Positions 54,542 to 62,521 of a stretch of DNA of 64,000 nucleotides are shown in pieces. Location: NCBI RefSeq assembly GCF_000980875.1, contig NZ_LAYO01000098.1, positions 1 through 64,000 of the forward strand. Reading direction: 5' to 3'. A program made the position numbers and the translations under genes. This DNA comes from Leucobacter sp. Ag1. Its GTDB lineage: Bacteria > Actinomycetota > Actinomycetes > Actinomycetales > Microbacteriaceae. The notes beneath the pieces were generated by a model that had not been told where the DNA came from, made no database searches, and saw only the letters and a list, made by a program, of their open reading frames with translations. Numbering within the stretch: the first letter of the stretch is position 1; each line of letters starts with the position of its first letter.

Positions 54542-55954
54542 CTACTCGTACATGCCGATGTTGATGGGCCCCGTCAGGTCCGGTGCCGGGGTCCTGAAGC
54601 CGCGGGTCTTGATCAGGAGGTAGACCAGGCCGATCGCGGCCCAGATCCCGCCGACGATCATCGACAGGCCGTCGAGACTGAACCAGAGCCAGACGTTGAT
54701 CGCGACGCCGATGGCCGGCACCACGACGAACGCGAGCCAGGGGCCCGGGCCGCGGCGCCTGAGGAATTTGAAGAAGGTGAAGATCACCGACAGGTTCACG
54801 AAGGCGAAGGCGACGAACGCGCCGAAGTTGACCATCGCGGTCACCTGTACGAGGTCGATGAACAGCGCGCCGAGCGCAATCACCGCAACCAGCAGCACGT
54901 TCGCCACGGGCACGCCGGTGCGCGCGTTGACCCCGCCGAAGAGGCGCTTCGGCAGCGCGCCGTCGCGACCCATCGCGTAGAGCAGGCGAGCCGCGCTCAT
55001 CTGCTGCGTGAGCCCGCAGCCGAGCACCGACATCATGTAGCCGCCGACGAAGAAGGCCTGGAACGCGGCCCCGCCGATGTACTTCGCCATGGTCGGCGAG
55101 GCGCCCACGATGTTGCCGAGCTCCGTCACGTCGGGGAACAGCGTCTGCATCACGTAGGTCACGGTCATGAAGAAGGCACCGGCCGCGATCACGATGATGA
55201 AGATCGCGCGGGGCACGTCCCGGGTCGGCCGCTCGGCCTCCTCGGCCAGCGTCGAGACGGCGTCGAAGCCGAGGAACGACACTGCGAGGATCGCGGCTCC
55301 CGCGGTGATCGCCGCGGGCTGGATGTCGCCGGAGAAGAACGGCGTCGCCGAGAATGCGGCCCCGTTCTCGCCGCGCGCGATGTTGACGAGCGTGAAGATC
55401 ACGAAGGCGAGCGCGACCACGAGCTGGATTCCGACGAGGATCATGTTCATGCTCGCCGCCAACTTCACACCGACGAGGTTCAGCGCGGTGCTGATCCCGA
55501 CCGTGAGCACGACCCACACCCAGAACGGCACCTCGGGCAGCAGCGCACCCATGTAGATCGCCGACAGCACCGCGTTGAGCAGCGGCAGCAGCAGGTAGTC
55601 GAGCGTCGCGGCCCAGCCGACCAGGAAGCCCAGGTGCGGGTTGATCGCCTCCTTCACGTAGGTGTAGGCGGATCCCGCGATCGGGAAGAACCGCACCATG
55701 CGCGAGTAGCTGAACGCGGTGAACAGCACCGCGATCATCACCACGAGGTAGGCCAGCGGGACGTGGCCGGAGGTCGCCTCCGAGACGATCCCGAACATGT
55801 CGAACACCGCGAGCGGCGCCAGGTAGGCGAGCCCGATGAACACCAGGTGGCGGAGCTTCAGCGTGCGCTTGAGCTGACCGGGCTGGTGCGTGATCGCGTG
55901 AGCGAGCTGGTCGTCACCGGCGGCGACGGCGGAGTGGGATGGCAGCGTTGACAT
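54542..55954 (-). CDS. APC-family amino acid permease
   Basis: This 470-residue transporter has 12 helices and the APC landmarks: G-L-A-Y-L-A-P-L-A-V-F in helix 1, F-P-I-A-G-S-A-Y-T-Y-V near residue 90 and F-L-G-F-D-A-V-S-T-L-A-E-E-A in helix 6. It follows the YtcJ-like amidohydrolase gene by 28 bp and probably brings in the compound that enzyme hydrolyses. The substrate is unknown. Confidence 0.88.
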   Translation of the reverse strand: MSTLPSHSAVAAGDDQLAHAITHQPGQLKRTLKLRHLVFIGLAYLAPLAVFDMFGIVSEATSGHVPLAYLVVMIAVLFTAFSYSRMVRFFPIAGSAYTYVKEAINPHLGFLVGWAATLDYLLLPLLNAVLSAIYMGALLPEVPFWVWVVLTVGISTALNLVGVKLAASMNMILVGIQLVVALAFVIFTLVNIARGENGAAFSATPFFSGDIQPAAITAGAAILAVSFLGFDAVSTLAEEAERPTRDVPRAIFIIVIAAGAFFMTVTYVMQTLFPDVTELGNIVGASPTMAKYIGGAAFQAFFVGGYMMSVLGCGLTQQMSAARLLYAMGRDGALPKRLFGGVNARTGVPVANVLLVAVIALGALFIDLVQVTAMVNFGAFVAFAFVNLSVIFTFFKFLRRRGPGPWLAFVVVPAIGVAINVWLWFSLDGLSMIVGGIWAAIGLVYLLIKTRGFRTPAPDLTGPINIGMYE

Positions 55955-55982
55955 CGTGGGTCCTCGGTTCGGGTCTGGCTGA

Positions 55983-57704
55983 TCAGTGTGAGTGGGAGTG
56001 GCCGTGGTGGTCGCCGACGGGCTCGCCGCAGCTCTGCCCGGCCCCGCCGGGATCCTTCGCGCCGGCCGCCGCGGCGGAACCGTCGAGCTCGCCGCGCGCG
56101 TCGTGGATCGGGGATCCGCCCACGACGGTGAGGTCGGCGCTCTGCTCGAGGATCTCGGCGGGCTCCATGCCGTAGAGGTCGCCCGACCAGACGACGAGGT
56201 CGGCCAGGTAGCCCGTCTTGAGCATGCCGACGGCGTCCTCGCGGTGGAACGCCTCGGCCCCGCCCTTCGTGTAGGCCTCGAGCGTGCGGTCGAGGTCGAG
56301 CCGCTCCCCCAGGGTCCACGCGTCGCTGCCGTCGAGGCGCGCGCGGGTCATCGCCGCGTACACGCCGACGAGCGGATCCATCTCGCCGACCTGCCAGTCG
56401 CTCGAGAAGGTAACCCGGGCACCCGACTCGATCATCGAGCGGTAGCGCCACGCGCGATCCCAGCGGGCCTCGCCCACGTTCTCCATCCAGGTGCCGGCGA
56501 CGAGATCGGGCGACGAGTGCCGCGGCTGCATAGCGGCGACGACGCCGAGCTCGGCGAAGCGCGGCAGATCCTCGGGGGCGAGGCACTCGACGTGCACGAT
56601 CCCGTGGCGGGCGTCGCGCGCGCCATTGGCCCGCTGCGCGGCCTCGATCGAATCGAGGGTGAGGCGGATCCCCCAGTCGCCGGTCGCGTGGGTGTGCACC
56701 TGGTAGCCGAGGCGATCGAGCTCGACGAAGAGCTTGGTGAACTCGGTGGGTTCGAGGCTCGTGTGGCCGCGGTGCCCCGGACGGTTCGCGTAGTCCTCGA
56801 GCATCGCGGCGGTGTGGGGCTCGATCACGTCATCGGCGTAGAGCTTGACCGGGCCGAGCGAGAAGCGCTCGTGCTGCGGGGTCTCGCGGATCGCCTCCGT
56901 GATGCGCGAGCGGAAGTCGCCGTCGGCGCCGACCGGGTGGTAGATCGCGGCGATCGTGCGGGAGGTGAGCTTGCCCTCGCGCTCGGCGCGGGCGAACAGG
57001 TCGAGCTCGGCGAGCGGCACCTGCGGCTCGACGACGGTCGTGATGCCGACCTTCGCCGCCATGTCGAGGCTGTTCACGATCTTGTTGTAGCGGCGATCCG
57101 GCGAGTACATCGGGATATCGCGCTGCAGCTCGGCGAGACCGTCGATCGTCATGGCGCTCGTGTAGAAGTCGGTGACCCAGCCGGTCGGCTCGCCCGTGGT
57201 CGGGTCGATCTCGGGGTTGCCCCAGGCGATGTCGCCCCCGTTCAGGATCCCGAGCTTCGCCATCGCCGGGCGGTTCAGCCACACCGAATGCTGGTCGTAG
57301 GTCGTGATGAAGACCGGCCTGTCGGTCGTGCCGACGAGGTCGTCGGCATTGGGACGGCGGCCCTCGACCACGGAGTAGAGCGCGTTCTCGGCGCAGATCC
57401 AGTCGAGCCCGGGGTGGGTCTCCGCGAACTCGGCGATGCGCTGACGCACGATGTCGAGGCTCTGCACCTGGTCGAGGCTGACGGCCAGGTCGTCGAAGCC
57501 GAGCAGCAGGTGGTTGTGGGTGTCGGCGACGCCCGGGGTCACGAGGCGGCCCTCGAGCTGGATCGTGCGCCGGGCGGCCGGAGCATCGGCCGAGGATCCC
57601 ACGTAGCTGATGCGGTCGCCGGTCACGCCGAGCGCCTCGGCCCACGGCTGCGCCGGGTCGAAGGTGCGGATGCGTCCGCCGGTGTAGAGGGTGTCGACGG
57701 CCAT
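55983..57704 (-). CDS. YtcJ-like metal-dependent amidohydrolase with His-rich tail
   Basis: This 573-residue enzyme belongs to the amidohydrolase_3 (YtcJ/NfdA) group. It has D-T-H-N-H (H63/H65), V-K-L-Y-A-D-D as the carboxylated Lys region, H-T-H-A-T-G-D, V-H-V-E and S-S-D-W-Q-V-G-E-M-D-P at the C-terminal metal site. The last residues, D-H-H-G-H-S-H-S-H, form a His tail that may collect metal. Reactions in this family include N-formyl and other amide hydrolysis. It forms an operon with the amino-acid permease and is divergent from a TetR gene. Confidence 0.86.
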   Translation of the reverse strand: MAVDTLYTGGRIRTFDPAQPWAEALGVTGDRISYVGSSADAPAARRTIQLEGRLVTPGVADTHNHLLLGFDDLAVSLDQVQSLDIVRQRIAEFAETHPGLDWICAENALYSVVEGRRPNADDLVGTTDRPVFITTYDQHSVWLNRPAMAKLGILNGGDIAWGNPEIDPTTGEPTGWVTDFYTSAMTIDGLAELQRDIPMYSPDRRYNKIVNSLDMAAKVGITTVVEPQVPLAELDLFARAEREGKLTSRTIAAIYHPVGADGDFRSRITEAIRETPQHERFSLGPVKLYADDVIEPHTAAMLEDYANRPGHRGHTSLEPTEFTKLFVELDRLGYQVHTHATGDWGIRLTLDSIEAAQRANGARDARHGIVHVECLAPEDLPRFAELGVVAAMQPRHSSPDLVAGTWMENVGEARWDRAWRYRSMIESGARVTFSSDWQVGEMDPLVGVYAAMTRARLDGSDAWTLGERLDLDRTLEAYTKGGAEAFHREDAVGMLKTGYLADLVVWSGDLYGMEPAEILEQSADLTVVGGSPIHDARGELDGSAAAAGAKDPGGAGQSCGEPVGDHHGHSHSH

Positions 57705-57783
57705 GTCATCTCCTGCTGCGTTGGGGTCCGCACCCCCTGTTCGTCCGCTTTCGCGTACGTTTCGGGGTGGCGCGGCGAGTTCT

Positions 57784-57810
57784 TTTACTCCAGAGTAAAT
57801 TAATTTACTC
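57784..57810. promoter_or_regulatory. Nested AT-rich palindromic operator
   Basis: TTTACTC-CA-GAGTAAA (57784-57799) and GAGTAAA-TTAA-TTTACTC (57793-57810) are perfect palindromes sharing one arm. Three half-sites result, in a sharply AT-rich patch of the 179-bp divergent spacer. They most likely bind the TetR protein and cover the amidohydrolase promoter. Confidence 0.75.
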
Positions 57811-57883
57811 AGATGTCAAGAAACCCGGTTCGCGGCTCGGCGCGCACCCTGATCCACGAGGTGGTGGCTGGCATACTGGCTGC

Positions 57884-58480
57884 ATGGCACGCCCCAGCAC
57901 GCAGAAGCAGCGCCGCATCGAAGTCGTCGATGCGGCGCTCGCCGCCGCCGCCGAGCACGGCCTCCGCAACCTCTCCCTCACCGACGTCGCCAACCAGGCC
58001 GGCGTGACCCGGGGCGCGCTGCTCTACTACTACGAGGACCTCGACGCGATCCTCGTCGAGGCGCACGCCGCCGGCATGCACCGAGTCGGAGCCGACCGCG
58101 CCGCGCTCGTCGCCGCAGCGCAGGACCCGGCCGAGCAGCTCGCGATCGCGATCGACGCGGGCCTGCCGAGCGGGCCCGACGATGCGCTCATGCGGCTGCT
58201 CTACGAGTTCGACGTGCTCGCCGGCAAATCGCCCCTGCACGACGAACTCGTGCAGCGGCTCTACCGCGAACAGCTCGAGCTGTACCGCGGGATCCTCGCC
58301 GCAGGCGTCGCCTCGGAAGCGTTCGCGCTCGCCGGGCCGCTCGACGACATCGCGATGAACCTCGTCGCGCTCGAGGACGCCTACGGCCTGCACATCGTCG
58401 CCGGCGGCAGCATCACCGTCGCCGACGCGCAGCGCGCGATCCGGCTCGCCGCGACGCAGGCGGGGGCGACGCCGGCGTAG
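57884..58480 (+). CDS. TetR/AcrR-family regulator of the amidohydrolase-permease operon
   Basis: This 198-residue protein has the HTH at about residues 10-55 (V-V-D-A-A-L-A-A-A-A-E-H-G, L-T-D-V-A-N-Q-A-G-V-T-R-G-A-L-L-Y-Y-Y-E). A BetI-like C-terminal domain follows. It is transcribed away from the amidohydrolase operon with a palindromic operator between. It likely responds to the imported substrate. Confidence 0.9.
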   Translation: MARPSTQKQRRIEVVDAALAAAAEHGLRNLSLTDVANQAGVTRGALLYYYEDLDAILVEAHAAGMHRVGADRAALVAAAQDPAEQLAIAIDAGLPSGPDDALMRLLYEFDVLAGKSPLHDELVQRLYREQLELYRGILAAGVASEAFALAGPLDDIAMNLVALEDAYGLHIVAGGSITVADAQRAIRLAATQAGATPA

Positions 58481-58519
58481 GGGTCGGGGCGGCGTTGGCG
58501 TCTGTCGCTTGGCACCGTT

Positions 58520-58571
58520 GGACGGCTTCTCGACGTTCGGATGCCCTATCGTCGCGCGACTCGCCGTCCAC
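58520..58571. repeat. 52-bp repeat, copy 1
   Basis: It begins GGACGGC and ends GCCGTCC, so its ends are inverted repeats. It agrees with copy 2 at all but about six central positions. Confidence 0.85.
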
Positions 58572-58623
58572 TCGTCGGGAAAGCGTCCACTCGTTAGGGA
58601 GACATCCACTCGTCGCCAGGCCG
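58567..58623. repeat. 19-bp imperfect tandem, three units
   Basis: TCCACTCGT recurs at 58567, 58586 and 58605 with an exact 19-bp period and diverged tails. It overlaps the end of copy 1 of the 52-bp repeat. Confidence 0.75.
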
Positions 58624-58642
58624 TCCGCCCCTCACCACGATC

Positions 58643-58694
58643 GGACGGCTTCTCGACGTTCGGATGCCCGAGCACCGCGCGACTCGCCGTCCAC
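58643..58694. repeat. 52-bp repeat, copy 2
   Basis: Same length and orientation as copy 1, 123 bp downstream. Both copies are followed at some distance by the 14-mer CGCCAGGCCGTCCG (58614-58627 and 58699-58712). Confidence 0.85.
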
Positions 58695-58851
58695 ACGCCG
58701 CCAGGCCGTCCGATGGTCCGAGCGCTCTCCCCTCCGGCGACTCGCACGATCAGCCGCTCACAAGGCGCGCCCTCGCTTCATCGCGCGCGGGTCTCTCCAC
58801 AATCGGTCGATTCGAGGGACGCTGCCCAATCCGCTCGACCAGACTCGGTCC

Positions 58852-59940
58852 ATGTCAGTCGCCTCCGCATTCGCCGCACTCGCCCCACAGGTCCTCGATC
58901 GCTCCGGCCTGCTCCGCACGGGGATCCCCGAGCGTGCAATTCCCGCCGCGATCAGCTCGGGTGGACTCCTCCGGCTCCGCCGCGGCTGGTACATCGACGC
59001 CCCGACCTGGAATCAGGCGGACGATCTGGACCGTCAGGTCGCCGCGATTCTGGCGTCGACCCGAGCTTCCGAGAGCCAACGCCGACGGGCGCCCTCCGGG
59101 GATCCGGTCATCTCCCATCGCTCGGCCGCAACCCTGCACGATCTCCCGATCTGGTCCCGATGGATCCGAGCCGGCGCACCGCCCGCGCCTCCTGAACTGG
59201 TGCAGGTCTCGGCCTCCCCCACCTCACGGGGAAACGCAGGGCGTTCGACGAAGCGTCATCGAGTCCGCCTCGCGAGCTCCGACGTCGAGGTCGTTCAAGG
59301 CATCCGCCGCACCACGCTGCAACGAACCCTGTTCGATCTCGCTCGAACCGAACCGTTTCCGATCGCCCTCGCCTGCGCAGACTCCGCACTCCGGAGGTCG
59401 TCTCGTTCCGGCTACCGCGTTGACACCACCGCGTGGAGGACCTGGCGCCGAGACATGCTCGATCGCGCAGCGCAATTCCCGCGCGGACCGGGGGTCCGAG
59501 CAGTCCGGGCGCTCGCCGAGCTCGCGCACCCCCTGGCCGACTCCCCGCTCGAGAGCGTGAGCCGGCTCCGGTTGCTGCAACTCGGAATCGACGTGGAACC
59601 GCAATATCCGGTCCCGGCGGAGGACGGCGGCACACTGCGCCTCGACTTCCGCTTCAACGGGCTCGAGATATTCGGTGAATGCGATGGGCGCGTGAAGTAC
59701 CTGGACGAGGATCTGAGAGGAGGACGGACCGCCGACGAGATCGCCTTTGCCGAGAAGCTTCGACACGACTGGATCTGTGGGACAACGGGCATGCGCGGAG
59801 TCCGGTGGGGTGCACCGCAGGCGGCGACTGCTCGCCGGCTCGAGGCGAGGCTCCGCGCGTTCCACGTCCCGGTCCCCGGAACGGCAACCCTGGCACACGG
59901 GCGGGACATCGCCGAGTTCTTGAATCGGCTCCCGCGATGA
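58852..59940 (+). CDS. AbiEi-like winged helix plus DUF559-like nuclease domain protein
   Basis: This 362-residue protein starts with an AbiEi-like winged-helix region (L-L-R-T-G-I, then S-G-G-L-L-R-L-R-R-G-W-Y, residues about 20-45). A middle section (V-I-S-H-R-S-A-A-T-L-H-D-L) follows. The C-terminal part (about 250-330, L-R-L-D-F-R-F then I-F-G-E-C-D-G-R-V-K-Y) resembles the Vsr/DUF559 nuclease core. Such proteins are common, often several per genome, in Microbacteriaceae; their function is unknown. No AbiEii toxin gene is next to it. Codons such as AGA, AGG, TTT and CTT are more frequent than in its neighbours, and a repeat-rich region precedes it, both consistent with horizontal acquisition. 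Confidence 0.75.
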   Translation: MSVASAFAALAPQVLDRSGLLRTGIPERAIPAAISSGGLLRLRRGWYIDAPTWNQADDLDRQVAAILASTRASESQRRRAPSGDPVISHRSAATLHDLPIWSRWIRAGAPPAPPELVQVSASPTSRGNAGRSTKRHRVRLASSDVEVVQGIRRTTLQRTLFDLARTEPFPIALACADSALRRSSRSGYRVDTTAWRTWRRDMLDRAAQFPRGPGVRAVRALAELAHPLADSPLESVSRLRLLQLGIDVEPQYPVPAEDGGTLRLDFRFNGLEIFGECDGRVKYLDEDLRGGRTADEIAFAEKLRHDWICGTTGMRGVRWGAPQAATARRLEARLRAFHVPVPGTATLAHGRDIAEFLNRLPR

Positions 59941-60006
59941 GCTTCTGTCTGCTCGACGGGAGTCGCCCAGCAGAAGCCGATCAGCAGACGCGCACCGGCA
60001 GGCCGA

Positions 60007-61251
60007 TCAGTACTTCTCGCCCACGCGGACCGTGTAGCCGGCATCGCGGAGCGCCTGCGCGACCGCTTCGCCGTGCTCGTGCCCCCGGGTCTCGATGTGC
60101 AGTTCCAGTTCGACCTCGCTGATGGGCAGCTCGGTCGCGTGACGCGTGTGGATCACCTCGACGACGTTCGCGTTGGCCTCCGCGACGATCGACGCCGTGC
60201 GCACCAGCTGGCCGGGGATATCGGGCAGCAGGATCCGGAGCTTCATGTATCGCGCCGAGGCCGCGAGGCCGTGGCCGATCACGCGCTGCAGCAGCAGCGG
60301 GTCGATGTTGCCGCCCGAGAGGATCGTCGCCGTGGGGCCGCTCGCGTTGATCTTGCCGGCGAGTATGGCCGCGACACCGGCGGCGCCCGCGGGTTCCACG
60401 ACGAGCTTCGCCCGCTCGAGCAGCACGACGATCGCCCGGGCGATGTCGTCGTCGCTCACGGTCACGATCTCATCGACGTAGTCGCGGACCATCTCGAAGG
60501 TCAGGTCGCCCGGGCGCGCGACGGCGATGCCGTCGGCGATGGTCGGCTTCGTCTTCACGGTCACCGGGTGCCCGGCCACGATCGACCGCACGAACGGGGA
60601 GGCGTTCTCAGCCTGCACGCCGATGATGCGCATCGGACGGCCCTCGCGCTCGGCGCGAAGCTTCGCGGCGGCGGCGACGCCCGAGATGAGCCCGCCTCCG
60701 CCGATCGGGACCACGATCGTCTCGATGTCGGGCGCGGCCTCGAGCATCTCGAGCGCGACCGTCCCCTGGCCGGCGATCACCGCGGGGTGATCGAACGGCG
60801 GGATGAAGGTCGCACCGGTCTCGCGCACGAACGCCTGCGCCGCGACGTTCGTCTCGTCGAAGATCTGGCCCTCGAGCACGACGTCGGCGCCGTAGTTGCG
60901 CGTTGCCTGCAGCTTCGGCAGCGCGACGCCGAGGGGTGTGAAGATCGTGGCCTTGATGCCGAGCTCGCGCGCCGCGAACGCGACACCCTGCGCGTGGTTG
61001 CCTGCCGAGGCCGCGACGACGCCGCGCGCCCGCTCCTCCTCGGTGAGCTGCGAGAGCCGGTTGTAGGCGCCGCGGAGCTTGTACGCGCCCGTGCGCTGGA
61101 GGTTCTCGCACTTCAGGTAGACGGTCGGCACGCCGAGGATCTCGGCGAGGTAGCGCGAGGTCTCCAGCGGGGTGCGCTGCGTGACGCGGTGCACGATCGG
61201 GAGGGCCGCCTCGAACTCCTCGAGCCCGGGGGCGACGAACTGCTCGGTCAT
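60007..61251 (-). CDS. ilvA: Threonine ammonia-lyase with ACT domain
   Basis: This 414-residue PLP enzyme deaminates threonine to 2-oxobutanoate. The PLP lysine is K58 in G-A-Y-K-L-R-G-A. S-A-G-N-H-A-Q-G-V and the phosphate loop G-G-G-G-L-I-S-G are present. An ACT domain occupies about residues 335-414. The short form with one ACT domain is usual in actinobacteria; biosynthetic or catabolic use cannot be separated. ATG at 61251 overlaps the stop of the AI-2E-family gene. Confidence 0.93.
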   Translation of the reverse strand: MTEQFVAPGLEEFEAALPIVHRVTQRTPLETSRYLAEILGVPTVYLKCENLQRTGAYKLRGAYNRLSQLTEEERARGVVAASAGNHAQGVAFAARELGIKATIFTPLGVALPKLQATRNYGADVVLEGQIFDETNVAAQAFVRETGATFIPPFDHPAVIAGQGTVALEMLEAAPDIETIVVPIGGGGLISGVAAAAKLRAEREGRPMRIIGVQAENASPFVRSIVAGHPVTVKTKPTIADGIAVARPGDLTFEMVRDYVDEIVTVSDDDIARAIVVLLERAKLVVEPAGAAGVAAILAGKINASGPTATILSGGNIDPLLLQRVIGHGLAASARYMKLRILLPDIPGQLVRTASIVAEANANVVEVIHTRHATELPISEVELELHIETRGHEHGEAVAQALRDAGYTVRVGEKY

Positions 61252-62462
61252 GCTGCTCCGTTCCTGCGGCCGAGTCGGGCCGCGTGCCTGGCCCGCTGCT
61301 TGACGAGCCGCGTGCGTTTCTCGTTGTTGTGGAAGTCGTCCACCGGATCCCTGCCGGATTCCCACCTGCGGTGGGCGAGCACGTTGACCACCGAATTGGC
61401 GGCCGCCGCGATCGGCACCGCGAAGAGCGCGCCGGGGATCCCCGCCAGCAGCGCGCCCGTGGCAACCGCGAGCACGACGCCGAGCGGGTGCACCTGCACC
61501 GCGTTCCCCATGATGAGGGGCTGCAGCACGTGGCTCTCGAGCTGATGCACGAGGATCACGACGATGAGCAGGATCAGCGCATTGATCGGGCCGTTGTAGA
61601 CGAGCGCGACGAACACCGCGACCGCTCCCGTGCTGATCGCACCGAGGAACGGGATGAACGATCCGAGGAAGACGAGGATGCCGATCGGCACGGCGAGCGG
61701 GACGCCCAGCAGGGCCGATCCGACCCCGATGCCGATCGCGTTGACGAGCGCCACGAGGATCTGCACCCGGGCGTACTGCCCGACCGAGACCCAGCCCGCG
61801 CGGCCCGCGGTGTCCACGGGAGCGTGCGCGCTCTTCGGCAGGAAGCCGAGCACCCAGAACCAGATGCGCTTGCCGTCGAACAGCAGGAAGATCAGCGAGA
61901 ACAGGGTCAGCAGGCTGCCCGTGATGAAGTGGCCGGCCCCCGTCGCGATGCCCAGCGCTCCGCTCCAGATCTCGGACTGGTGATCCTGGATCGCCTTCAA
62001 CCCCTGGTCGAGGTAGCCCTGGATCTTGTCCGCCGAGATGCCGAACGGACCGGATTCGAGCCAGGCGAGGGCGCCCTGCAGCGAGGTCTCCGCCTTCGCC
62101 GCCACGTCGTCGAACCCGTTGCGGAACTGACTCACGATGAGCCAGACGAGCAGGGTCACGGAGGCGATGAGCGCGAGCAGCGCCGCGACCACCCCCATCC
62201 AACGCGGCATGCCACGGCGTTCGAACCAGCGCACGATCGGCTCGAGCAGCGCCGTGAGCAGGATCGCGATGAGCACCGGGATCACGATGATGCGGACCTG
62301 GGCGATGAGCCAGAGCAGGGCCGCGCACGCGAGACCGATCGCGATGAGACGCCACGACCAGGCGGCCGCGACGCGCACGCCGAGCGGAAGCTCCTGCGCT
62401 GCGTTCCGGCCCGTCTCCGCTTCGGGAGCGCCGGTTTCTGGTGAGGTGTCTGCCACGGTCAC
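61248..62462 (-). CDS. AI-2E family transporter (UPF0118)
   Basis: This 404-residue membrane protein has about eight helices with a long soluble loop after the third. It carries the family stretch P-L-A-V-P-I-G-I-L-V-F-L-G-S-F-I-P-F-L-G-A near residue 250. Members include TqsA and Na+/H+ antiporters; export of autoinducer-2 is not shown for most. The GTG at 62462 is used; a second GTG lies two codons later. It is coupled to ilvA. Confidence 0.88.
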   Translation of the reverse strand: MTVADTSPETGAPEAETGRNAAQELPLGVRVAAAWSWRLIAIGLACAALLWLIAQVRIIVIPVLIAILLTALLEPIVRWFERRGMPRWMGVVAALLALIASVTLLVWLIVSQFRNGFDDVAAKAETSLQGALAWLESGPFGISADKIQGYLDQGLKAIQDHQSEIWSGALGIATGAGHFITGSLLTLFSLIFLLFDGKRIWFWVLGFLPKSAHAPVDTAGRAGWVSVGQYARVQILVALVNAIGIGVGSALLGVPLAVPIGILVFLGSFIPFLGAISTGAVAVFVALVYNGPINALILLIVVILVHQLESHVLQPLIMGNAVQVHPLGVVLAVATGALLAGIPGALFAVPIAAAANSVVNVLAHRRWESGRDPVDDFHNNEKRTRLVKQRARHAARLGRRNGAA

Positions 62463-62521
62463 ATCCTAGTGACCGCGCCTGCGCCGACCGGAATGTCTGC
62501 GGTGCCCGATAGGCTCCCGCC

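Larger units (their letters stand above)
58481..58851. other. Repeat-rich intergenic region
   Basis: This 371-bp stretch has open frames but none looks like a gene: they are short and repetitive, and their residues repeat only because the DNA repeats. It contains two 52-bp repeats, a short 19-bp tandem and shared 14-mers, annotated separately. No promoter is obvious before the gene at 58852. Confidence 0.6.

Noticed and set aside
58495-58850. Short repetitive peptide gene before the AbiEi-like gene
   Set aside because: Several frames are open at once, the residues repeat only because of the DNA repeats, and no start with a ribosome site is seen.
61248-62462. Quorum-sensing AI-2 exporter
   Set aside because: Family membership alone does not show AI-2 transport, and no luxS or lsr gene is in the window.
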